From: Streptomyces sp. NBC_00390
GTDB taxonomy: Bacteria > Actinomycetota > Actinomycetes > Streptomycetales > Streptomycetaceae
NCBI RefSeq assembly: GCF_036057275.1
Contig: NZ_CP107945.1
Coordinates: 5,394,001 to 5,458,000, forward strand
Reading direction: 5' to 3'
Length of the DNA stretch: 64,000 bases
Within the stretch, counting starts at the first letter, position 1. Each line of letters starts with the position of its first letter. Of the stretch, positions 19,401 to 27,147 are shown in pieces. Made by a program: the position numbers and the translations under genes. The notes beneath the pieces were generated by a model that was given only the letters and a program-made list of their open reading frames with translations, ran no database searches and was not told the DNA's origin.

Positions 19401-22400
19401 GGAGTTCTCCGCCCAGAAGCGGGTCGAGAGCCTGACGAAGGCCTGTGACGCGAAGGACATCGCGCGTCCGGCGGACGTCGGCAGCGACAAGGTGATGCAC
19501 TACGACGCCGTCGGCAACGTGGTGAAGGTCGAGTCGCTGTCGGACTACAAGGACGGCAAGCCCGTCTACAGGCTGGACGCGTCCCAGAAGTTCGACGCGT
19601 ACGGCCGCCCCACGTCGTCGACGGATGTCTACGGCAACACCACCGGCACCGAGTACATCCCGGCGTCCGGAGCGCTCGTCACCAAGACGGTCACCACGAA
19701 CGCCCTGGGCCACACGGACACGACCGAACTGGACCCGGCCCGCGGCCTCGCCCTCGCCAAGGAGGACGCGAACAAGCGGCGCAGCGTTCTGCAGTACGAC
19801 GCACTGGGCCGGCTCGTGAAGTCGTGGTCGCCGGACCGTAATCCCGCGACCATGATTCCGGATGCGGAGTTCAGTTACACCGTCAGTCCCGACGGCCCGG
19901 TCGTCATCACCACCAAAAAGCTGCTGGAGAACGGGGGTTACCGCACCGGCTACGACATCTACGACGGTGCCCTGCGCCTGCGGCAGACCCAGCAGCCGGC
20001 CCTCGACGGCGGCCGTGTCATCACCGACACGTTCTACGACAGCCGTGGGCTGATCTGGAAGGAGAACGGGGCCCACTTCAACGACAAGGACCCGTCCCCG
20101 GGGCTGTGGACGTCGGACGACAACAAGGTTCCGGCCTCCACGCGCATGATGTACGACGGTCAGGGCCGTCCGGTCGCCTCGATCGCGCGCAAGTTCGGCG
20201 AGGAGACCTGGCGGACGACGACCACGTACGGCGGCGACTGGGTGGCGGTCGACCCGCCGAAGGGTGACACCCCGACCAAGTCGCTGGTCGACGCGCAGGG
20301 CCGCAAGACCCAGCTCCAGCAGTTCAAGGGCGACGGCCCGACCGGCGCCTTCGACAAGATCGACTACACCTACGAGCGCCGCGGCATGCTGGAGTCGGTC
20401 ACCGACCAGTCCGGCAACAGGTGGTCGTACAAGTACGACCTGCGGGGGCGTCCGTACGAGGTCACGGACCCGGACAAGGGCACGTCGAAGACCACGTACG
20501 ACAAGGGCGACCGCGTCCTCACGACCACGGACGGCCGTGACCCGGCGAAGACGATCGCCTACGAGTACGACAAGCTCGGGCGCGGCATCGCCACGTACGA
20601 GGGTGCGCTCACGGGCAGGAAGCTCACCGAGCAGGTCTTCGACAAGCTGCCCGGGGCGCTCGGCATGCCGGTCTCGGCGACCCGATACGAGGACGGCAAC
20701 GCCTACACCCAGGCGGTCACCGGGTACGACACCGAATACCGCCCCCTCGGCACCAAGATCACCATCCCGGCCTCCGAGGGCAAGCTCGCCGGCGAGTACG
20801 AGTACACCAACACGTACACCAAAACGGTCGGTCTGCCGCAGACGGTGACGCATCCCGAGGTGGGCGGCCTGGCCCGCGAGCGGGTCACCGTCGGCTACAA
20901 CGGCCTCGACCAGATCAACACGATGGCGGTCGCGGGCAAGGCGTTCGTGGCCAAGACCGAGTACTCGCCGCTCGGCGACTTCCTGCGCACCCGTGTCGGG
21001 CCTGCCGGCAAGCAGCTCATCACGAGCCGCGAGTTCGACGAGCAGACCCGCCGCCCGTTGCGGACCGTCCACGACCAGGAGGTCGGCGAGACCGGAACGA
21101 GCAGGATCAGCGATCTCCGCACGACCTATGACCAGGTCGGCAACATCCTGAAGATCACGGACGCCAAGGGACCCAACCCGACCGCGGCCACGACCGACAC
21201 GCAGTGCTTCGCCTACGACTATCTGCGCCGTATGACGGACGCGTGGACGGCCACCGACGACTGCGCGGCCAAGCCGGGCGGCTCGGGACCCGGATCCGCG
21301 CCGAAGGTCGGCGGCCCGGAGGCGTACTGGTCGTCGTACACCTTCGACGCCGTCGGAAACCGCAAGACCGAGGTCGAGCACGACGTCGCCGGTGACGCGT
21401 CGAAGGACGTCACTCGCACGTACGCGTACGCCGACGACCCCTCGACCACCAGCAAGCTGGACAAGGTCCACACCAAGGGGCCCGAGGGCGAGCGCGAGGA
21501 CCGCTTCGAGTACGACAAGGTCGGCAACACCACCAAGCGCACCGTCCAGGGCAACACCCAGGACCTCGAGTGGGACATCGAGGGACACCTGGAGAAGGTG
21601 ACGGAAGGGACCGGGGACAAGGCCAAGACCACGGAGTACATCTACGACGCGGGCGGCAACCGGCTCATCCGCCGCGACCCGTCCGGCACCACGCTGTACC
21701 TGCCAGGTACGGAGGTGCAGCTCGACAAGGCCGGCAACGTCTCCAAGGGGACGCGCTACTACCAGCACCCCGCGGGCCCGTCCATGGTCCGCACCGCGCA
21801 GGCAGGCAAGATCAGCACGTCCTACCTGCTCGCCGACCACAACGGAACGGCGACCACGTCCGTCGACGCCGCCACCCAGGCGGTCACCCGGCGCACGTTC
21901 ACCCCGTTCGGCGAGGCGCGCGGCGAGAAGCCGTCGATGTGGCCTGGTGAGAAGGGGTTCGTCGGCGGCACGATGGACGAGTCCACCGGGCTCACCCATC
22001 TCGGGGCGCGTGAGTACGACCCGGCGCTCGGACGGTTCATCTCGGTCGACCCGATGATGGACATGGCCGAGTCGCAGACGATGAACCCGTACGCGTACGC
22101 CAACAACAGCCCCGTCACCTTCAGCGACCCGTCGGGCCAGTTCTGGGGCATCTTCCGCGTCTTCACGTGGGCGATGAACCAGTACAAGAAGGCGATGGCA
22201 TCGCTCTCCGGCGGCACCCCGCCGGCCCCGTCCAGGCCGACGCCCAGCGTCAGCAAGAAGGACGTGGAGCGCGCCAAGTGGCTGAAGCAGCAGAGCAAGA
22301 TGGACATGGTCGCGCACGTGGCCAAGGAGGCGGTGAAGGAGGCCAGCGGCTACAACGACATCGTCGACTGTCTGGGCGGAGCCGTCGGCACCTGCGCGAT

Positions 22401-23538
22401 GCTCGCCCTCGAAGCCGCGGTCCCGTTCGCGGGCAAGGCGAAGCGTCTGCTGAAGGCACTGGAGAAGGCCTGGAGCGCATACCGGAAGTGGGAGGACGAG
22501 GTCAAGTGGGCCACCGGCATCATCCGCCGGATGGACGACGACGCGGCGGCCATGGCCAAGTACACGGAGGACATGGCCAATTGGAAGAAACAGGCGGACG
22601 CGGCCAAGGCGGCGAAGAAAGCCAAGGCCGACGAAGCCGAAGCGGCGGCGGCCAAGAAGGCCGACAGCGATAGCGACGGCGGTGGAGGCGGCGACAGCGG
22701 CGCAGGCGAATCCTGCCGGGTCAACAGCTTCACACCCGAGACCAAGGTCCTGATGGCCGACGGCAAGTCCAAGGCCATCAAGGACATCAAGCCGGGCGAC
22801 AAGGTCGTCGCGACGGATCCGAAGACCGGTGAGACGGCGGTCAAGGACGTCGCTGCCACCATCATCGGCAAGGGTTCCAAGAAGCTCGTCGAGGTCACCA
22901 TCGACACCGATGGCGACAAGGGCGAGGCCACGGCGAAGGTCACGGCGACCGACGGACACCCGTTCTGGGTCCCGGAACTGCGTGAGTGGATCAAGGCGAC
23001 GGACCTGAAGTCCGGGGCCTGGCTGCGCACCGGTGCCGGCACGAAGGTCCAGATCACCGCGGTCAAGCGCTGGACCCAGCAGGCGACGGTCCGCAACCTG
23101 ACGGTCACGGACATCCACACGTACCACGTGGTGGTGGGGTCGGCTCCGGTCCTCGTTCACAACTGTGGCCCGGACAACAGGCCGGACTTCAATTCCGACT
23201 TGTCGGCAGGGGTTCACTACGCCAAGCATGTCAAGGGCGTCGATGTGCGGCTCAAGAGGGGGCGTCAGCGCGAGCCGCAGGCCGTAAAGATCAACATGCC
23301 CGAATTCAACATGCTTGGTGGTCGTAAGGCCTATCGTGAAGCGGCAAGGGACTTCATGAACGGTGAGGGTCCGGATGGCTCCATCAGTGTTCAAACGGCT
23401 AGCGGTGGAATACATAGATTCGACCCGGCCACCGGATACTATGGATACGCCAACAGTAGTGGGACGATATCTACCTTCTTCCGGCCGGATGATGGGCTCG
23501 ACTACTTCCGTCGCTCGACAATGAAGTACAGGAAGTAG
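16456..23538 (+). CDS. RHS/YD-repeat polymorphic toxin with Hint autoprocessing domain and C-terminal toxin tip
   Basis: 2360 aa. ATG at 16456 is chosen, with GGGGAAA before it; an in-frame ATG lies upstream at 16423. Order: signal peptide (about 15-37), Ala/Lys-rich region, SpvB-like entry domain (about 275-355), many YD/RHS repeats (about 950-1850), the conserved RHS core (RFISVDPMMD, NPYAYANNSPV, about 1855-1890), then a charged helical linker. A PT-HINT domain runs from C2087 (SCRVNSFTPETKV) to the terminal His-Asn followed by C2237. Self-cleavage there would free a 123-aa tip. The tip has HYAKHVKG, YREAARDFMNGEG, GGIHRFDPATGYYGY and ISTFFRPDDGLDYF. This pattern recalls contact-dependent RNase toxins of the BECR-like group. 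The RNase assignment is inference; the toxin class is firm. Confidence 0.88.
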   Translation: MPKRGGHTYVHRRIRMAMRWSLPALATSLLLTGLPAMTPDAQAAGGSLPELQKLVNVPGKPAKGGKAGTGAKNRIPKRTWNGNPAVVWPKAGAAEVTVPVEDAARVKAGSLPVRLSAPERGPKGRKAQSRNAPVEKPQQVTAEVELADRTAAQKAGLDGVLLKVQRTDKASGPAPVSVELDYKGFRNAYGGNWGSRLTFVALPACALTTPQKAECQKRTPVTTANDPAKGTVTATVQAPPAAATAKAKAAAPAARAAAAAPRAMALAATAAPSGPTGDYRATSLSPSGSWQGGGSSGDFSWQYPMEIPSSLGGPGPNLGLSYSSSSVDGRSSASSQQASWVGDGWDTGANYIERTYVPCSNDRKEGSGYNNPKNPTGDLCQGPPMVTLSLNGSSTQLVLDDKDKKWRPSNDDGSRVELLKGAANGDTEKEYWRVTTMQGVQYYFGKERLTGWADGKAETNSTWTVPVYGNHSGEPCHKAAYADSVCDQAWRWNLDYAVDPRGNAMTYWYEKERNHYGSNVTEMGKSTARGYDRGGWLKRISYGLRDDNLFAAAPAQIVFDVAERCLKTSSFDCAESKLTSEAKWEVTRNWPDVPADQLCAAGKECKDRYAPTFFTRKRLTAVTTQILKAGKHEPVDTWTLNQDFKSTGDGGVAGEYPLWLNSVQHTGKNGTPVSLPPVVFEGKQLPNRVDNDEDGNPPFLRWRVETIQTETGARIAVKYAPTECSTETPKKLPASPETNTLRCYPVIIEVPDPTDPTGIKKKYSTDWFHKHRVDQVREEDKNGTSPTKETNFQYLGAPAWAYDDDSELLSEKARTWSQWRGYAKVRTLVGVAPDKRSQVENLYFRGMDGDKQSAKAGDKRSVQIEDSEGGKVADHRLFAGQVRESLYFDGEGGPLQSATLYTPRVDGPTATRKRADGAEPLQAWRGGTAKVASRTVLSDNRGMRRTAVEHEYDSQGRLSHTTDRGDLAKQGDESCLRYEYTEEFSAQKRVESLTKACDAKDIARPADVGSDKVMHYDAVGNVVKVESLSDYKDGKPVYRLDASQKFDAYGRPTSSTDVYGNTTGTEYIPASGALVTKTVTTNALGHTDTTELDPARGLALAKEDANKRRSVLQYDALGRLVKSWSPDRNPATMIPDAEFSYTVSPDGPVVITTKKLLENGGYRTGYDIYDGALRLRQTQQPALDGGRVITDTFYDSRGLIWKENGAHFNDKDPSPGLWTSDDNKVPASTRMMYDGQGRPVASIARKFGEETWRTTTTYGGDWVAVDPPKGDTPTKSLVDAQGRKTQLQQFKGDGPTGAFDKIDYTYERRGMLESVTDQSGNRWSYKYDLRGRPYEVTDPDKGTSKTTYDKGDRVLTTTDGRDPAKTIAYEYDKLGRGIATYEGALTGRKLTEQVFDKLPGALGMPVSATRYEDGNAYTQAVTGYDTEYRPLGTKITIPASEGKLAGEYEYTNTYTKTVGLPQTVTHPEVGGLARERVTVGYNGLDQINTMAVAGKAFVAKTEYSPLGDFLRTRVGPAGKQLITSREFDEQTRRPLRTVHDQEVGETGTSRISDLRTTYDQVGNILKITDAKGPNPTAATTDTQCFAYDYLRRMTDAWTATDDCAAKPGGSGPGSAPKVGGPEAYWSSYTFDAVGNRKTEVEHDVAGDASKDVTRTYAYADDPSTTSKLDKVHTKGPEGEREDRFEYDKVGNTTKRTVQGNTQDLEWDIEGHLEKVTEGTGDKAKTTEYIYDAGGNRLIRRDPSGTTLYLPGTEVQLDKAGNVSKGTRYYQHPAGPSMVRTAQAGKISTSYLLADHNGTATTSVDAATQAVTRRTFTPFGEARGEKPSMWPGEKGFVGGTMDESTGLTHLGAREYDPALGRFISVDPMMDMAESQTMNPYAYANNSPVTFSDPSGQFWGIFRVFTWAMNQYKKAMASLSGGTPPAPSRPTPSVSKKDVERAKWLKQQSKMDMVAHVAKEAVKEASGYNDIVDCLGGAVGTCAMLALEAAVPFAGKAKRLLKALEKAWSAYRKWEDEVKWATGIIRRMDDDAAAMAKYTEDMANWKKQADAAKAAKKAKADEAEAAAAKKADSDSDGGGGGDSGAGESCRVNSFTPETKVLMADGKSKAIKDIKPGDKVVATDPKTGETAVKDVAATIIGKGSKKLVEVTIDTDGDKGEATAKVTATDGHPFWVPELREWIKATDLKSGAWLRTGAGTKVQITAVKRWTQQATVRNLTVTDIHTYHVVVGSAPVLVHNCGPDNRPDFNSDLSAGVHYAKHVKGVDVRLKRGRQREPQAVKINMPEFNMLGGRKAYREAARDFMNGEGPDGSISVQTASGGIHRFDPATGYYGYANSSGTISTFFRPDDGLDYFRRSTMKYRK

Positions 23539-23565
23539 TCCTCGAAATGTGACTGGAGGTGAAAC

Positions 23566-23958
23566 GTGCTGTTCCTTGACCGCTACGTGGAAATTCTTCG
23601 GAGTGCGGGACGGCGACATCCAGCCACCCCCCATCAGGCGCTCGAAGAATGGTCGGATTTCGTCGAATACTGCCGGGAAGGATACGGGTCGACCATCTTC
23701 GAATACTGGGATGACATCTCGATCCGCAGCTTCCTGCAGTCAATTGTCGATGACGTCGTGGTTCGGGAGACCTCGGAATCGGTATGGTTCCTTGCCGAGG
23801 TGTATCGAATCGATGAGCAGTTCAAGACGGTTCTGGCCGACGGATTCAACGTCACTGGAGGGCGCGGCTGGTGGGAGCGCAGAATTCCTCGGATTGGTGG
23901 TGAGGAATTGGCGCGGACCGTAAGTGAACAATACGGCTTCGAAATGGAAGTCGTGTGA
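23566..23958 (+). CDS. Probable cognate immunity protein of the RHS toxin
   Basis: A 130-aa acidic, soluble protein. The start is GTG at 23566, with GGAGGTGAAAC before it, only 27 bases after the toxin stop. I recognise no family. It is rich in Glu, Asp and aromatic residues (EEWSDFVEYCREGY, IFEYWDDISIRSF), as expected for a protein binding a basic toxin tip. Its base composition is clearly lower in GC than the surrounding genes and resembles that of the toxin tip, suggesting the tip and this gene were acquired together. The role is inferred from position, size and charge. Confidence 0.75.
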   Translation: MLFLDRYVEILRSAGRRHPATPHQALEEWSDFVEYCREGYGSTIFEYWDDISIRSFLQSIVDDVVVRETSESVWFLAEVYRIDEQFKTVLADGFNVTGGRGWWERRIPRIGGEELARTVSEQYGFEMEVV

Positions 23959-23986
23959 TGCGTCCCACGCATTGACGAATCTGGTT

Positions 23987-24022
23987 CATGAGCCCCGTTG
24001 GGTGATCCTGACGGGGCTCATG
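23987..24022 (+). terminator. Terminator after toxin-immunity pair
   Basis: CATGAGCCCCGT and ACGGGGCTCATG form a perfect 12-bp stem with a 12-base loop, 29 bases after the immunity gene. Between it and the remnant at 24418 I see no convincing gene. A short hydrophobic frame starting about 24293 is open but unsupported. Confidence 0.75.
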
Positions 24023-24417
24023 CCATTCTGGTTCGATCCACCCGGGCGGAGCCCCCTGGCGTTTGAGGAAGGACACGTCCGCATGGCACCCGGGCCTGTC
24101 TGGCGAGCGCTGGCTACGGAGCGTGAGTTTGTGAGACGGCCACGGGTGACCCACTGAGGGCCCGGCAGGGCGGAGCACCCGGATCCGGGGGCGGGTCGGC
24201 CCTGAGCACAGGTGTCGGCGCGGCCCTTCACCGGCACCCGCCCCAGGTTCTGCGGGGCGCGCGGGGGCGGGAGACATCAAATCCGGCCAGGAATGGCCGT
24301 CGCTGTCGCCGCACTGATCGCCGGACTCGTCAGCGCTTTCGGACTGTGGTTCCGGACGGTCGCGGCGGAAGGCCCGGACACCACTGCGGACCGTGCCGAG
24401 AGCCTGCAGTCGGACAG

Positions 24418-24471
24418 TGCGACAGTTGCAAGGTGCTGGTGGAGCGCTTCGACATCAACTTCACGACCTAG
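24418..24471 (+). pseudogene. Remnant: last codons of a deaminase-type toxin tip
   Basis: Eighteen codons read CDSCKVLVERFDINFTT followed by TAG. A Cys-x2-Cys with VL.RF.I..TT at the very C-terminus is what I recall for YwqJ/SUKH-associated deaminase toxin tips, where the CxxC holds zinc. Upstream in this frame no toxin body follows. The stop lies 9 bases before the SUKH-3 immunity gene, the usual position of a toxin. I read it as the scar of a displaced toxin module. Assignment is by short-motif memory. Confidence 0.4.
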
Positions 24472-24479
24472 GGCGGGAG

Positions 24480-24932
24480 ATGCCCAGATTCTCACCAGAG
24501 GCGGAACGTGTTCTCCGCCCGGCCGGCTGGTTCCCGGGCCGTCAGGTGGAGACCGGTCCCTGGAGACGGTCTCTACGGAACTTTCCCTGGCACGCAGCGG
24601 CCGACGAATTTCTTCGGGAGTTCGGGGGTCTACGCGTGGACATCAGTGGTCCTGGAATCACGTGTGCGCGCGAGCCGTTCGAGGTCGACCCAGAGCTGGC
24701 TGTGGGGGAGGAAGGACGGTTCGAGGAGCTCTCCGAGCTGTTCGGCTGTCAGTTCTCCCCCGTGGGAGAAACGGGCAGGGGAGAGTTCTTCCTGGCGATC
24801 GACCAGGAGGGGATCCTGTATCTGCTGGCAGCTTGGGCGTTGAGGCTGGGACCCGGTGATCCGGCTGTGGAGCACCTTGTCTCAGGGGTCGTGCCGGAAT
24901 GGCTTGATCCACCCGAGCGGGACACCCGGTAG
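24480..24932 (+). CDS. SUKH-3 family immunity protein
   Basis: 150 aa from ATG at 24480. The sequence follows the SUKH-3 pattern closely: MPRFSPEAERVLRPAGWFPG at the start, then AADEFLREFGGLRVDISGPG, GEEGRFEELSELFG, SPVGETGRGEFFLAIDQEG and the LGPGDPAVEHLVSGV end. SUKH proteins neutralise nuclease and deaminase toxins delivered by RHS/polymorphic toxin systems. GGGCGGGAG immediately precedes the ATG, leaving almost no spacer, so translation may depend on read-through from the remnant upstream. With no intact cognate toxin beside it, it is probably an orphan immunity gene. Confidence 0.85.
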   Translation: MPRFSPEAERVLRPAGWFPGRQVETGPWRRSLRNFPWHAAADEFLREFGGLRVDISGPGITCAREPFEVDPELAVGEEGRFEELSELFGCQFSPVGETGRGEFFLAIDQEGILYLLAAWALRLGPGDPAVEHLVSGVVPEWLDPPERDTR

Positions 24933-25118
24933 TCCATCTCTGTCTGCCGCTGGGTGCTGTGCCGACACGCGTGCCCTGTGACAGGACAGGTGCTCGTCGA
25001 ACCGATGACGCGGCCGGCGCGACGGCCGCGGTGGGAACGTCGATTCCGGAATCCGGGTCGCAAGCCGCTGCCGGACCTGGAGGTGGTGTGCGGCATCCTC
25101 CCTTCCGACTGAGCGCCC

Positions 25119-25655
25119 TCAGGCGCGGAGTGCGGCGTCGAGATCGCGAATGAACTCTCCCACGCGCCCGCCGCCGGGAGGTGCGGCGGGCAGACGGCCG
25201 AGTACCGCGGTGACCGCTGCCGGTGCGTGAAGGCGCGCCCATTCAAGGGTCCCCGCAGAAGCGACACTCTGGTCTTCTCCGGATGCCAACTCTTCGGCTC
25301 CTGCCGCATGTGCTGCCGCACCGAGAATGTGTTTCACCTGATGAGCGCTTGCCTTGGGATGCAGGTACGCAGCGGCGGCCGCATGGCTTGCCGCTCGTGC
25401 CGCGTCGGCCGCAGCGGGTGAAGCGGCTTCTTGCGCCGCTCTGTACGCCGCCCACGCGTTCTGCCGCAGAGCCCCCGTGCGCCGGCCGCCCCCAGCGAAA
25501 GCCTGTGCTGCATCGATGGCATCGCGAGGGCGCGTGTCAGCAGGAAGACTCTGTTCGAAGATCGACAGCGTCCTGCGCGCACAATCAGCCGCGTAGCCCG
25601 CGATCTCACGAAGTTCGTGTTCGCTCAGCTCAATCTTGTCCGACTCATTTGGCAC
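25119..25655 (-). CDS. Imm5-like putative immunity protein
   Basis: A 178-aa Ala-rich helical protein. Features: ELREIAGYAADCARRTLSIF, PRDAIDAAQAFAGGGRRTGA, ARAASHAAAAAYLHP, AHQVKHILGAAAHAA and a C-terminal IRDLDAALRA. This is the family often mis-annotated as exonuclease SbcC in actinobacteria and, as I recall, assigned to Imm5-like immunity proteins. It points opposite to the toxin and SUKH-3 genes and has no toxin beside it. The ribosome-binding site is weak. The 186 bases between it and the SUKH-3 gene show nothing recognisable. Confidence 0.7.
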   Translation of the reverse strand: MPNESDKIELSEHELREIAGYAADCARRTLSIFEQSLPADTRPRDAIDAAQAFAGGGRRTGALRQNAWAAYRAAQEAASPAAADAARAASHAAAAAYLHPKASAHQVKHILGAAAHAAGAEELASGEDQSVASAGTLEWARLHAPAAVTAVLGRLPAAPPGGGRVGEFIRDLDAALRA

Positions 25656-25773
25656 CGCTCAATCTTGCCCCGGGTCGCCGATCGGCGCGAATGAGCGGCA
25701 TCTGACTGCGGGGCAAACGCGCCAAGTCTCCCAGCCGGCAGATGTGTTGGGTCGAAAGTGACGTGAAGCAGGT

Positions 25774-25795
25774 GTGAGGGGCCTCCCCTGTCACT
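25774..25795 (-). terminator. Weak hairpin after the helicase operon
   Basis: GTGAGGGGCC and TCCCCTGTCAC can pair imperfectly just beyond the stop of the leftward helicase gene; there is no T tail. Confidence 0.35.
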
Positions 25796-25806
25796 TGCGG
25801 CGGGCC

Positions 25807-27147
25807 CTACGGACGCCAGGTCACCCGGTGCTCTTCCAAGTGCGCCAGCACGGCGTGGTTCGCCTCCCAGCCGTCGGGGAACTTGACCGTGACGCCCAAC
25901 TGGACCGGCTCCGTCGACGGGTGTTCGTCCAGCAGGTCGCTCACGCCCGCCCGGCACACCACGATGCACGCATGGCGGTGGCGTGACGCGAGTACGCACA
26001 GGCGGCCCGTCTCCAGGTGGAACGCCGTCGCGTCCGGGCGGCCCGAGAGCGGGTGCAGCACCACCGTGACGTCGTACTCCCGGCCCTGGAGGCGGTTGGC
26101 GGTGTCCACCGTCACGTCGGACACGCCCAGTTCCGCCAGTGCCGCGCGCACCGCCGCCGCCTGGTCGCGGTGGGCCGTGCCGACCGCGATCCGGTCCGCG
26201 GTCAGCGGGGTCGGGTCCGCGTCGCCGGTGGAGGCCGCACCACCGCGGTCCAGCAGGCGGCGCACCACCAGCGCCACCGCCCGCACCGCCTCCGGGTCCG
26301 TACGGGGCGTGTGGCGGGCCGGCAGTTCCAGCAGGCCCCAGCCGGACTCCGCGGCCTCGTCGAGCACCCGGTCGTGGGCCGAGCCGTCCGAGGCGACGCC
26401 GAAGCTCAGCCGCCGCTCGCCCGGACCCGTACCGCTGCGGAAGGGGGTGTACGGGTAGAACGCGTCGGACACCAGCGGTGCCGCCGACGCCGGGAGCCGC
26501 CAGGAGACCGGCAGCCGGTGCTGCGGCAGTTCGGGATTGTGGGCGAGCAGTGTGGAGACCGCACTCGCCGACGGGTCGTACGACAGCCCCGCCCACTGCT
26601 CGGAACCCACGATCGAGAACGGGTCCAGCTGGCCCGGGTCGCCCACGAACAGGGCTCGTTCGAAGAGTCCTGCCACCGCGAGCAGCGCGTCCGAGCGCAT
26701 CTGGTACGCCTCGTCGACGATCGCGTGCCCCCAGGGCTCCACCCCCTGGACGTGCGCCCATTTCGCGGCCGTGGAGATGACGATGTCCAGGCCCGCCAGG
26801 TCCGCCGCCTTCGACGACTTGCGGACGTTGTCGAGGCCGTCGAGTGCCTTGTCGTACGGATCGGAGTCGTTGGAGTGCAGCCGCCCGACCGGCAGCTCCG
26901 GTTCCTTCTCGGCGAGCCGCAGCACCAGGTCGTCGACCTGGGCGTTGGTCTGGGCGACCACCATCAAGGGCCGCCCCGCAGCGGCCAGTTCGAGCGCAGT
27001 GCGCACCACGAGTGTCGACTTGCCCGCACCGGGCGGCGAGTCCACGACGACGCCGCGGGCGTCGCCGTGGAGCGTGTCCGCCAGGATGCCGGAGGTGGCC
27101 CGGGCGGCCGCGGAGGCCGGGTCGAGGGCCGGCGCTTCGAGGGTCAC
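25807..27147 (-). CDS. UPF1/Dna2-like superfamily 1 helicase ATPase
   Basis: 446 aa, start GTG at 27147 in a 4-base GTGA overlap with the upstream gene. The SF1 motifs appear in order. Walker A is PPGAGKST (about residue 40). Walker B/motif II is IVDEAYQM (about 145). Motif III is FVGDPGQLDPF, followed by an arginine-containing region VSWRLPASAAPL. Then come VGTAHRDQAAAVRAAL, VTVDTANRLQGREYDVTVV (motif V, as in UPF1/Dna2) and a VLASRHRHACIVV motif VI. It is a complete helicase core without an attached nuclease. The nuclease is encoded two genes upstream in the same operon, so the set looks like a split nuclease-helicase machine. Confidence 0.85.
   Translation of the reverse strand: MTLEAPALDPASAAARATSGILADTLHGDARGVVVDSPPGAGKSTLVVRTALELAAAGRPLMVVAQTNAQVDDLVLRLAEKEPELPVGRLHSNDSDPYDKALDGLDNVRKSSKAADLAGLDIVISTAAKWAHVQGVEPWGHAIVDEAYQMRSDALLAVAGLFERALFVGDPGQLDPFSIVGSEQWAGLSYDPSASAVSTLLAHNPELPQHRLPVSWRLPASAAPLVSDAFYPYTPFRSGTGPGERRLSFGVASDGSAHDRVLDEAAESGWGLLELPARHTPRTDPEAVRAVALVVRRLLDRGGAASTGDADPTPLTADRIAVGTAHRDQAAAVRAALAELGVSDVTVDTANRLQGREYDVTVVLHPLSGRPDATAFHLETGRLCVLASRHRHACIVVCRAGVSDLLDEHPSTEPVQLGVTVKFPDGWEANHAVLAHLEEHRVTWRP

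Noticed and set aside
17620..23634. Very long open frame antisense to the RHS toxin gene
   Set aside because: Its codon pattern is the mirror image of the RHS gene's third-position GC bias and its translation has no domain features, while the plus strand shows clear RHS, Hint and signal-peptide motifs.
24293..24478. Short hydrophobic frame (MAVAVAALIAGLVSAFGLWF) before the SUKH-3 gene
   Set aside because: It could encode one membrane helix, but it has no ribosome-binding site, does not stop before entering the SUKH-3 gene in another frame, and I recall no homologue.
24933..25118. Possible toxin or transposase remnant between the two immunity genes
   Set aside because: One frame gives a short basic peptide ending GILPSD, but no recognisable family motif is present.
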